The notes under the pieces were generated by a model. It made no database searches, was not told where the DNA came from, and saw only the letters and a list, made by a program, of their open reading frames with translations. Shown in pieces: positions 37,915 through 48,567 of a stretch of 64,000 nucleotides of DNA (its first letter is position 1; every line of letters begins with the position of its first letter). A program made the position numbers and the translations under genes. Source of the DNA: Phylloscopus collybita (Eukaryota; Chordata; Aves; Passeriformes; Phylloscopidae); NCBI GenBank assembly GCA_027886175.1, contig JAJNNQ010000075.1, positions 30,968,501 through 31,032,500 of the forward strand. The letters are read 5' to 3'.

Positions 37915-37953
<39 letters not shown>
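37915..37953 (+). repeat. Uninterrupted run of 39 A
   Basis: The longest homopolymer in the window. The 200 bp on its left (from about 37,720) are not a repeat I recognise and hold no AATAAA just before the run, so a retroposed tail is possible but unproven. Length is likely variable between individuals and prone to sequencing error. Confidence 0.95.
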
Positions 37954-37955
<2 letters not shown>

Positions 37956-38804
37956 AAGTGTTCAATTAACACCTATTTAGTTTTTATAATAATTCTCAGA
38001 CATAATTATACTGTCTGCTGACAGACATATGTGTCTCGTTAACAGCATTATATATATTTATGTATGTTTTGGCAAGAGAGACTGAATCCTAGATTTTTTC
38101 ATAATGACAACCTTGCAGTTGTTAACTTCACACTACATTCTTGTGATGGCACTTCATTCCAATATTTTCATACTTTTTTTCCTACAAATAACTCGGTTGG
38201 ATATACAAGATTGTTTTGAAACCAACTGTTATTTTCTGTTGAAAATAAACATCTCTTTGCATTTCTCAGTAGGAGATTTGCTTTGAACTTACTCGTGGTT
38301 TTCAAACTATTCTGTCAGAGTGCCTCAGGTCCAAGACTTCCCTGCCTGCAGCTTGATTCTCAAGAAATGGAGCACTTTACAAGCTACACCAAAAATATGC
38401 AGTTTCAGAATCCTTCTTCAACTGCTATGGTACAACACATTTTCTCTACAAATCCACATGTGCTCAGATGCAATGACCTCTTCACAGAGTTGATGCTACA
38501 ATGTCCCTATGATGCTCTTACAGTGATTTTCTGATTCCGTCCATTGTGGCTTCGACAAACCACTCATGTTACAAGCAACCATGAGGGGAAATTTTCAGGA
38601 TAAAGTTTAACATAAAACACTGATGTCAAAGAAAAAATTATCCTTGCTTTCATTTCTTCACAAAGGTCCTATAATTAGTCAGATGGAATGTGATCAGTAA
38701 CGATTTTGTTTACTCTGCCTTCTTAAGGAATTTGGACCCTGAGTAAGCTCTTCTTTTCATTCTGTTCCTAGGATGGGCTTCTTACCTCTTATGTTAGCAT
38801 TTCT

Positions 38805-38902
38805 GGGGGACATTGTTTAGCAGTGACATGGTGGTTTGGGGACAACAGTTGGATTTGATGATCTTAGAGATCTTTTCCAACCTTAGTGATTCTATGATTC
38901 TT
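38805..38902 (+). mobile_element. CR1 3'-end fragment
   Basis: A short CR1 tail: gacattgtttagcagtgacatgg, then ttggatttgatgatcttagag, then ccaaccttagtgattctatgattc, which is the canonical CR1 3' terminus. Only about 100 bp are present, so it is heavily 5'-truncated. The well-kept terminal octamer-like repeats (attctatgattct) allow the orientation to be called. Confidence 0.9.
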
Positions 38903-39439
38903 TTCTCAATGGACATTTCAGTTCCTCAACCAGCACAAGCCGTTTCACATTCTCCATGCACCTCCTCAACTGACTGAAACCAAAAGGCCGTAAGTACTCC
39001 AGGCAGGACGTTAAAAACACCACTGTGCCCATACTCAATACAGCACAACTATTTCAGTGGGTGCTCAGTAAATGGAAGCACAGGGTCAAGAGTCCAAGGA
39101 TGTGAGGTATTCCAGCAGCAATTCCCAAATTATGTGAGAAGAGAGAAGGGAAATAACCAGAAAGCTCCATCCCATGGTTGTACACAGGTCTAGTAGCAGA
39201 CAGCAGCAACCATTACACTCTGATACATTCCTACATCCTCACTGCCAACCTCAATGTGCTTCTATGCTGCAAAAGGGAGTTGGAGCCAGGGTCCTGCTGC
39301 TTCAAGAAGGCCACACTGTCCTTTTTGAGAATAGCACAGCTTTGTCTTCTAATTCACACACGGCCCTTGGCAGGTGAAAGCCTGACAACTAGCAGTGTTA
39401 CAGCTGCAGGGCAGACAGGGAAAGCAAGAGTTCCCACAT

Positions 39440-39487
39440 GCTAACAGAGTTCAGCTAACATGTTAGCTAATATGTTTCTCTGTTAGC
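39440..39487. repeat. Nested inverted repeats built on GCTAACA/TGTTAGC
   Basis: A perfect 16-bp palindrome (agctaacatgttagct, 39,453-39,468) lies between 10-bp arms gctaacagag (39,440-39,449) and ctctgttagc (39,478-39,487). The heptamer GCTAACA or its complement therefore occurs four times in 48 bp with two-fold symmetry. It lies just upstream of the CR1 copy that starts near 39,505. Confidence 0.9.
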
Positions 39488-39504
39488 TGTTTTCTCTTTT
39501 GCAG

Positions 39505-40315
39505 GGTAGAAGGACCTCAAGAGACTGGAGAGAAGGGCAGAGAAATACTGTCACAAATTCAACAGAGACAAATGCAGGTCCTGCCCCTGGTGAGGAAAAA
39601 CCTCACACACCAGTACAATTCTGGGGGCTGATTTGCTGGAAAACAGCTCTGCAGAGAGGGACCAAGAGTCCTGGTGGACAATAACCTGTCCATGAGGTAG
39701 CCCTGTGTCCTTGGGCCAAGAATAGTATCCTGAGGAGCATTAGGAAGAGGATTGGCAGCAGGTAAAGGAGGTGATCCTGCCCATATACTTACCCCTAGTG
39801 AGGCTGAATCGGGAGTGCTGTGTTCAGCTCTGGGCTCCTCAGGAACGTGGAACTTTTGGAGTGGGTTCAGCTAAGAGCGACAAAGATGCCTAGGGGACTG
39901 GAGCATCTCTCTTATAACGAAAAGATGCAAGGGTTGGGCCTGTTCCACCTTGGGAAGAGACAACTGAGAGAGGACCCCATCAATGTCTATGAATATCTGA
40001 AGGAATGGATATCAAGAGGCTGGAGCCAGGCTCTACTCAGTGATGACAAACAGTGGGAAAACAGGCAATGGGAAGAAACTGATGCACAGGAAATTCCACC
40101 TGAATGTGAGGAAGATCTTCTTTACTGTACAGGTGACTGAGCACTGGAACACATTGCCCAGAGAAGTGGGAGAGTGTCCTTCACTGGATATATTCAAGTA
40201 TTGTGTGGATACCAATCCTGTGCCATTGTGTTCTAGGATGATCCTGCTTGAAAAGGGAGGTTGGACCAGATGGCCCACTGTGGTCCCTTTCAAACTGACT
40301 CAGTCTGTGATTTTT
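39505..40315 (+). mobile_element. CR1 LINE fragment (about 0.8 kb, 3' end of ORF2 to tail)
   Basis: Sense-strand CR1: ggacctcaagagactggagag, agtcctggtggacaataacc, agcattaggaagaggattggcag, gtgctgtgttcagctctgggct, ctggagcatctctcttat and gtgactgagcactggaacacattgccc, ending in the 3' motif ggttggaccagatggccc...tctgtgattt. It is 5'-truncated. A 106-codon frame at 39,820-40,140 is a leftover of the reverse-transcriptase C-terminus (LLRNVELLEWVQLRATKMPRG-like). Frameshifts and stops show that it is dead. It looks moderately old and is of a different CR1 subfamily from the minus-strand copy at 61.7 kb. Confidence 0.93.
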
Positions 40316-41998
40316 GACTTCAAAAGATTTCTGTTTGACAGCATCTTTTAGAAAAATCACTTGGGCTTTTACAGAGGGCTGGCAGACAAATTGTTCCTAT
40401 AAGGTGTTGACAGTCTGGGAATTTCTAACCAGACTGCTAAAACTACTCTCATAACTCTTTACTCTTCTACCAATTTCTGATTTTATTTAATGAAAAATTG
40501 TATTGTTCTTACAGAATAAGTATTGGGGGGGTTATAGTTTGCCATTTTATAGGATTTTGCAATACCTGATTATAAGATATGTTAATAAATAATGAGAGGA
40601 AATTTAAACTAGTGAAATTTGAAAATTGCAAAACTACAATGACATATCTGGAAGATGCTCAATCATTAACACTGCAGGAGTAGCGCAAAGTAGAATACAT
40701 TGCATAATCTCAACCTTTTGTTAGTCCAAAACAAATATCACACAATTACACAGCAACAACAACAAAAAAAATAATATAAATCTTGGCTATTACAGCTTCT
40801 GAAAAGATAATTCATATATTATCTGACTTGATGTGATGACAGCTGTAGTACTCTATTTACACATAGTTATCTAGAACACTTTGTTTTAAGGAAGAAGGGT
40901 GGGTGGTGAAATTACCTTTGTTTAGTCATACAGATTTCCACATGGTCTTCAAGAAACTCACCCCTCATTAAGCTGAGAACAAGAAGGCTCATTATGTGGT
41001 GAAACCTTAATTTAGAAACTTCGGGATTATTTTCTTCACATTTTCAACTCAAATGACTGTGATAAACACTGTTCACTAAATAGGCAGCATCAAAGCTCTC
41101 ACAGATGGACTCATGCTAGTAATACAGCATGAGAAACTGGCCAGGGTACACAAAAATAAACTGAAAAATCTTTTAAATTTAGTCTGTCTAACAAATAGCT
41201 CTTTTGTTTAAAAGTAGCACTATGTATATATTAAAAAATAAATGTATTCCACACAGACTTTAATGACACCTTTTTCAAATGTGTCCATGTCCACTTCTCC
41301 AATATTATGACTCTTTTCTTCTCATTCCTATAGTTCCCCAAAAAACTTGAATCTGTATTTTTTAATTAATTGTCTGAATTCAGATTACAGGGGTTTACAG
41401 GGACTAACTTTCCCTGTTGTAGATATAACTCCATCTGTCTACAATAAATGGATCTTACTGGTTTCCCTTTTCTATCCATGAATGCAGACAGTGGAGGTAA
41501 GGTTACAAGTAGCAGACTATGTCTGGATGTCACTGTACTTTTGATGACAAAGCTGTCAGCTTTTCCCCCCTGCTTCAAACAAAGCACAGGAACATCACAA
41601 GGTGAAACTGTAGGATTATGAATTTTCCTCCTTCCCTGAAAATCTTCTTTGGTAGGCTAAATATCTGAAAGTTCAGGTTTGACCTATGTTTTGCATTATA
41701 AAGTAAGGCTTCATTGATCCATTGATTCATGAAAATACTACTTGAGAAAAGGAATCTATCACCTCCTCAATAAAACTGCCTTGACTGCAAATTGCTATAA
41801 TTCAAATAAAATGTTGAATAAAAGCTGGAACTTGTTTCTATTTATCATTGCAAGTTTCTGAAGGTTGACCACAGAAAGACTCTTTGTCCTACCAAGGACA
41901 TTGAGAAAGGCCCCTCCAGTACTGATAAAGAAGTGAGAAATATAAAATGTAAGAAGATAGGAATGAAAAGTACTGGGATGAGCAAGATACCCCAGACT

Positions 41999-42018
41999 AA
42001 AAAAAAAAAAAAAAAAAA
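41999..42018 (+). repeat. Poly(A) run, about 20 bp
   Basis: A run followed by ttgttttttta. The preceding 100 bp are not a known retroelement to me. Confidence 0.9.
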
Positions 42019-44387
42019 TTGTTTTTTTATTTGAAAGTATTCAATTTTTCAATAATTGGTAAGGACAAAGAGGCATTCTCCATGCCTGTGAGGCAGGACA
42101 GAATCAGTCAGGACCAGGGGCAGGACACATGAGTGCTTGAAGCAATGTTCCAGCTGTGGGAATGAATGACAACTGCTTCCTGTAGTGGAGAAAATGGGTG
42201 TATGAGGCTTGACCAAGATGCTGAATATCCTCAGGCTCCAGAAATATGTGCTGACACTGAATTCTGCAGCAAAAAGATCAGTGAGCAGAGAGGAAGACAA
42301 AATATCTAGATCTGCTCATTTTCTTCTCCTACAGGTGCGGAAACCAGGGACCTTTGTGTTGAAAGGAACAGAGTATTGCTTAGTGGTATAAAAGTGGTGT
42401 AAGATGAGAAAAATGTGAAATGAAAATGCCCAAATTCCCCTACATTCCCTTTAATAGGAGCTGGTTTTAGGGGAAGGAAGCAAGCCAACTGCCTAAAAAA
42501 AAAAGTGAGATTTCTTAAAGATAAAATTATAAAAGCAATACATGTTGTCCAACATGCATGTTGAAGGAAGCAGAAACTGTGCCGTGTCCTTTGCCCTTGG
42601 GGAGGTGGGTGTACATTGCAGTCTTACTTTTTTTTCACTTTTACCCTTAAAGGTTTTTCTCACTCTTAGGAGAGGTATAACTAGTGGAAGTTAGAACTCT
42701 CTCCCAGCAAAGGGAGGCCCAATCTAAACAATACATTACTTTTTTCTTTTGTTCAGTACTGTCATGATCTTCATGTGACCAACTTGTCTTGTACCTTCAC
42801 TGCATTTGGAAAAAGTGTTGTGTGTTGGAACTACTGCTGCACTTTTCTTCAGTACAGTTTGGCTTCTATGATCTTTTTCTTTTTGTTTTTTTTTTTTTAA
42901 GGATAAAATAAATCTTCTCTCCCTGACTGGCTATTAGAGGGTTGAATGTTTTTCAAAAGGAAAAAGTTGAAATAACAGTCGTAATGACAGAGTGATATAG
43001 AATGTGGGAGAAAGTTTATTTTGGTATGCAAAAGTGGGCCATAGAATTACAAGTTACAGGGATTTAAAAAAGGATTTTACCAAAAATGGTTTATCTTTGC
43101 CAGCAGATAATATAAGCTAGAGGTTTCTTTTAACTGTCACTCCAGTTAAATCTAATGTGCATGTTTCGATCATCTTTGTGTTTATTCTGCCTCTTACTCT
43201 TTCTGCAATTCCTCGTTCTCTCACTTTCTCTGATTTCTGCCTTCTCTTGGCTTTCTGCTATGTGCCTGTTTCATTCTCATCCTGCTTTGCTGCTCAGTTC
43301 CTGCAGTCATATCCCTACTTCTTATTTCTCCTTACTCGTATGATTTACCAGATTTACCATTTTTTATGCAAAATCTATCAGCAATTTTATCGATGTACAA
43401 ACAGCTCCCAAAATTTTTTTAAACCCTATATCCAGTCAGATTTATATCTTTTGCCTTTAAAATCACCTTCTGGTTCAGGGGCTAGGTGAGAGAAATCACA
43501 GAAAAAAACCCCAGTAGAATCTTACTTTCCATTTTTAGAATACATGGAGTCCAGAAGCACAGTTCAAATGTATGCAGATCTTAAGCTTCTGAAATCTAAA
43601 GGGAAGCTACTTGCTGAAGGAAGTGGCAGATGACTTTTTGAAACATATCTGAGCATGTCCATGTGCAGTCTCAGAACTGATATAAAAGTATGAACAATAA
43701 GATTCCTTCTACTAAGTGAGCTAGCTTCTCTTCTCAAAAGATGCACAACTCAAGAAGACATTTGCATCTTGATGAAGAAACAGGAAACCAGTTACAAAAA
43801 AATCTGATCTGAAGGTTGTTTGGTAGAGCTTTGTCTGTTTAATTTTCAGTGGACCATGTCAAGAATGAGATCAGCAGATGCTAGGAACTGTCATCTCTTA
43901 CCTCTTTATCTATGCAAGTTATTTATCAAACTGTATTTAATCAAGTTTTTTTTCTTCTGATGCTTTCTTAATGAACGTGCTTCTTTGCAAACTATTTCAG
44001 CTGCTAATATTCCCATTATGTCATTCACTGTACCTACAGTCAGCTTACCTCCTAATTCAAAGTGGAATGACTGGTACTAAATTGATTTCTTAGCCAAAAA
44101 AAAATTTACCATCTCATGGTTATGATTAGAAGGAAGAGTAGGAGCACAAGACAGAGAATTTGGCTTGGATGCCATCTCTTCTAGCATGTCTTTGTCTCAG
44201 TTTAGTAGAAAGCAACTATTTCTTTCTTCATTACCCCTAAACATAATAGTTTCCTCAGGGCATAGACTCCCTGAGTTTTTGTACTACATAGTTTTCCAAA
44301 ACTTTGATTCTGTCCAATGGTTAATTCTGGTGGCCAGTGGTTAGTTTTGCTGTTGAAGATAATCTGGCAAATTTTTCTTCCTCACAA

Positions 44388-44620
44388 TGTCAGGCATGCT
44401 GGTTTCAAAACCAGCAGGAAATTAAACTCCAACTCAGCCACTCCCCTTCCCCCACCCCTTCCGATAAAGGAAGGACAGAAAGGAGTGACCACGGGTTGAG
44501 ATGAGTGTTTACTTATTATAAGCATGAAGCAATGGAATAAGAGCAGGGAAGAGTCAGACTGTTAGAGACTGTGGAAAAGCCACTTTGTGACTACACAGTA
44601 GCAAGATGGTAGCCTTGCTC
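44388..44620 (-). mobile_element. LTR fragment (3' part), minus strand
   Basis: On the minus strand it reads ATAAGTAAACACTCATCTCAACCCGTGG, CACTCC..., GGGGTGGGGGAAGGGGAGTGGCTGAG and ends CAGCATGCCTGACA. This follows the order of the polyadenylation/U5 end of the songbird LTR family represented at 48 kb (atctcaaccca...ggagtgagcaagcggct...). The 3' terminus is near 44,388. The other boundary is unclear; similarity fades near 44,540-44,620. Confidence 0.5.
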
Positions 44621-47187
44621 TGGGCATCCTCAGATATCATTAGTGTTTTGTAAGCGATATTTTGGCCTTCCCCATGTATTTTCTCTCTTCTTACCATCTT
44701 TCACAGACCACAGCCATGGTGGCATGGCATGGCAGGAAAAGGAGAAATCTGCAGTGCTGCTCCCACCCCACACACTGCCGGCCAGAGCTGAACCAACTTC
44801 TGTTGGAGTCACTGGCAAACTTTGCTACCTGGTATCGTGCCAGATCAGATCTATGGAGCTGAGCTTAATTAAAAGCCATTTAATTTAAAGGATGGGCTAG
44901 AACAAGAAAGAACACCTCTGGTTATTAAAGCATCTGCACAGACAGAAAAAAACCTCAGCTGGTGCTATAAATCAAGTGGCAAATAATGAGAATTTGTGTT
45001 TTATCTACAGGAAAACCAAAATCATCCTGTTGCAATTGTTGTTTTAAGAACAGCACTGGTAGCACTTGCACTTAGATTTTCTGACAGAACATTCTTTTCT
45101 ATATAAACTCTCTTCATGTATCTGCAGCTTTCATAAACCTGGGTGTCAAGAGTAGCAGTGGAACAAGCCTCAGTGTTTTCATTGTACAGCTTATGGGTAG
45201 GTAGAGACAGACAGAACTATTTTCTTTTGGTTTATCAGACCATGCTTTCATTTGGCATCATTGACAGAAACAGTTATCAAAGTGTTGCTTGCAGAACACA
45301 CACTGGTGGTCCATGAATAATTAGCTCATCACATGATACCCATTTTGCTTCCTTTCTTTTCCTTCCTTATCCTTTCTAAAAAGACAGCTAAAGCTAGATT
45401 CAGTGCTTTGCTAGCACTCCTTCTCAGGGCAAGAAAATGCTGTACTACTTGCTGGAATGTTGCAGGTTTCTGAATACATTGGTTTAAAAAAGTTTATCAG
45501 TCCTTCCACTGGCATCTCCTGAAAGCTAACAGCTGGCCCTCCTTAGCTATCTGGCAAGCACCTGGTGCGCAGCAAAAGAAATTATAATACTTGTGTTCTT
45601 TTTTTTAAAACATGACAAGGAGGCAATACAAAAACAAATCACAGTAATGCACAATTATTCCAACCTTGGTTTGTGCACCGTCAGCATGCTGAGATCGTCC
45701 AAGCCAAGAGGATTTTTTCCTTGCTTTTAAAGAAAGATTTATTCATAAGGGTGAAGAGGGCAAATTCCCAACATTTCAGCCCTCAGCTGGCTTTTGTCAA
45801 GGGTTTCTTATGCACACACATGGTGAAGCTTGGCTAAGGTGCAGGGGAAAGAAGTTATGAAGTAAATTCTATGGATTAATATATACTCTTTCCAGAAATT
45901 TAAAGGTTTGCCAAACTTTTCATGGATGAGGAATGTGAAAGCTTAGGAATATATGCAGATCTGAATATACTTTTACATGCACAGATAAATAGCATAGTCT
46001 TTGTTTTTCTACCATGACTTCACCGTTGTATTATCTTACTTTGACATTGATTCCACTACATGAAGTTAGTAACCCTTTCAACTACACAGCTGGTATAAAA
46101 GTAGCAAAATCTGACCTTCTATGACCCTAGCACTACAGAGCTCATATCCCTCCCTCTTCCACCCTGTCTGTAGGGTAAGGTCCATGATTATCACTTTAAA
46201 TTTAGAAAACATCCAAGGGAGCACGCTAATGATGTTTAAAAAGCATTCAGATTTATGTCTACTTCCTTTTTCGATTTTTTTCTGCATGAAAGAACACACA
46301 ATTCAGAGTTGGCTTCTACCTAGCAACTCTGGGGACTTGCCAGCCTATGCAAGGTTTAGAGATGAAGTGATACCCCTACCCTCAAGTAAAACATATACTA
46401 TTCCATAGCAGGTGATGGATTCTAGTCTGTGCTCCTTAAAATGATGCATTTTATATTCTGTCTTTAAAAATAAATGCATAATGTTAGACATTTTGCTTTG
46501 TGTAGTGTTAGACATTTTGCATGTCAAAATCACTGTCTACAGCAGCCACAGTCCTGAGAGCAGGGGCTGAGGCTTGTAACTCTTCTATTTAGGTATCCAA
46601 ACCACCACTTTTGTTTTCCTCCGGGCCTCTTACATGGCTCTTGTACACCTAGCTGTGCAGCTGTAGATCTTGCCAATGATTTTTGACAATGTTCTTCTGC
46701 ACTTACAGAAGGCTTTATTTGGGAATCTACACAAAGTGTGATAAAGAGCTTGAATCCCCCCTGGACAAGAATGAAAGTAGCTCTGAGACACCTACTTCTC
46801 ATAAGGGTTATCTAAAAAATAATAGACAGTATGTAAAAAACCTAGACATTTATATAAGCAGCAGTTTCTGCCAAAACTTCAGCCTCTCCTCTTCTTCCTA
46901 GCAGCAAAAGGAACAAACTCCATGCTCTGTACCTCTTCTGAGCCCTCTGCTTCTTTCTAGGAAGAAGGCTCTAGCCCTCAATACTTGGGATGTTAAAATT
47001 CAGTTTTCCTTTTATCATTGAAAACAGGTGAACATCCTCTGCTTCCATGCAATGTCATCTATATTAGGACATTGATGGTAGAAAGAAAGAATTATCAGTC
47101 ACTTTCTTAGATGTAGATATTTATATTCTAAGTAGCTCTTTAAATAAACAAGTTACTTTCTGGAATTTTGCCTTTTTTTACCCAGAT

Positions 47188-47255
47188 GTTGTACCACATG
47201 GTGCATGGACCATTGTACATTGTACCTTTGTTGTACCTTATTGTACTATTGTACT
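47188..47255 (+). repeat. Cluster of TTGTAC motifs
   Basis: Six TGTAC (mostly TTGTAC) motifs occur in 68 bp, with irregular spacing of 7-20 bp. Looks like a degenerate short tandem array. Confidence 0.75.
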
Positions 47256-48063
47256 TTTCACTCTTTGTGAGGAAGTATGATATTTTTATTAATATAATGG
47301 TGAGAAATTTTGAAAATATATATATAAACAGCATTCTGAACTACTAGTTGAAACTAATTTAATACATATTGTTGTGAAAGCACATAATTTATATGAAAAC
47401 AGAGAGGAAACATGTACTGCATTTTTAAGAACCAGTATTTTCCGACTGGCAAACTCCAAAGACTGTTTAAACATTGAAAAGCCATACCATAACAGTAGTT
47501 AAAGCAGACAAAAATATTTTAAAGTCATAGTTAAAATGTATTTGGAAAAAAAATGTTGAATAAATACAATACAATTGTAGAGTAGAAACTAATTTCTAAT
47601 GTAACTGGGTTTACAGTAAATAAACAGCATTGTTTACCTTAAGAAAATAAGGGCCCTTAAAGAAGAAGTTAATTTTTACCCAAATCAGATATTATATCAT
47701 CCTTCTCAGTTTAAGGACTTTTATTGGTTGTTTCTTCTATAAATGCAGCTGTCAAAAATAAAAGTATTTACACTTAAAGTGAGTTCCACAGTATGACATC
47801 TTCAAGGCACAAAACCAGCATGTTCTGAAGTAGAAATTTTCAAAGACTCAGAGTTAAAATTATCTTTTCCATTTTCATAATTTCATTCACCTGGGATTTT
47901 ACTCCTCCTGATGGATTTTCTCATTTTTTCTAACCTTGCCCTCTTTGTTGTATGCTCATGCACCTTTGGAGGAGAGGATAAAGCTTGTAGGTATTTTTAA
48001 AGTTCCTTCACTTGCTGCGGGAAAGAGGTACTTCTTAAGTACAAAGAGGTACAAAGAGGTTTG

Positions 48064-48417
48064 TGTGTTGGTTTTGGCTACGATAGAGTTAATTTCTTCA
48101 TAGTAGCTGGTATGGGGCTATGTTCTGTATTTGTGCTGGAAACAGTGCTGATAATTTATGGTAGTTTTTATTATTGATCAGCTTTCTCTCCTTCTCACCC
48201 CACCAGTCCAGCAAGCAGCCAGGGGTGCACAAGGAGCTGGAAGGGAGCACAGCTGGGACAGCTGACCACAGCTGACCAAAGGGATATTTTATACTGTTTG
48301 CTGTTGTGCTGAGCATTTATAACTGGGAGAAGAAGGAGGACGGGCAAGTGCTGGGACTGATGAGGTTTGTCTTCCCAAGCCACTGTTATGCAAAATGGAG
48401 CTCTGCTTTCCTGGATG
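48064..48417 (+). mobile_element. 3'-truncated avian LTR
   Basis: Starts TGTGTTGGTTTTGGCTACGATAG and continues agttaatttcttcatagtagctggtatggggct, gtgctggaaacagtgctgataat, tctcaccccaccag, gggtgcacaaggagctgg, gggacagctgaccacagctgacc and gcatttataactgggagaagaaggagg. This is the U3 of a common songbird ERV LTR with a TATA-like box. It stops after ggagctctgctttcctgga, where U5 and the polyadenylation region should follow, and is joined directly to a CR1 tail. At the far end of the window the same family appears as a 3' piece (44.4 kb). Confidence 0.75.
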
Positions 48418-48567
48418 GTTGTGAAACCTCCCCCACTGGAGCTATTCAAGAACTATCCAGACACAATCCTGTGCCATGTGCTCTAGGAGGATTGTGCTAG
48501 AGCAGGGATGTCAGACCAGATGACCCAGTGTGGTCTCTTCCAACCTTGCCTATCCTGTGACTCTTGA
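48418..48567 (+). mobile_element. CR1 3'-end fragment fused to LTR
   Basis: Reads gtgaaacctcccccactggagctattcaagaactatccag, then acacaatcctgtgccatgtgctctagg, then agaccagatgacccagtgtgg and ccaaccttgcctatcctgtgactct: CR1 3' UTR and terminus, similar to the end of the copy at 39.5-40.3 kb. Its 5' edge abuts the broken LTR without spacer. Confidence 0.88.

Larger units (their letters stand above)
37533..39504. other. Intergenic between LTR and CR1 copies
   Basis: Contains the A39 run, the CR1 tail at 38.8 kb and the nested palindromes at 39.44 kb. Overlapping plus-strand frames at 39,174-39,444 show no domain. No gene recognised. Confidence 0.7.
40316..48063. other. Intergenic, no gene recognised
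   Basis: AT-rich DNA with a poly(A) run at 42.0 kb, pyrimidine-rich sequence at 43.15-43.35 kb, the LTR piece at 44.4 kb, a duplicated 'ttagacattttgc' at about 46,483-46,520 and the TTGTAC cluster at 47.2 kb. Immediately before the LTR at 48,064 is a short 'gtacaaagag' duplication (48,039-48,060). No coding exon recognised. Confidence 0.7.

Noticed and set aside
39820..40351. Frames of 106 and 103 codons on the plus strand
   Set aside because: They are remnants of the CR1 reverse-transcriptase end and 3' UTR, not genes.
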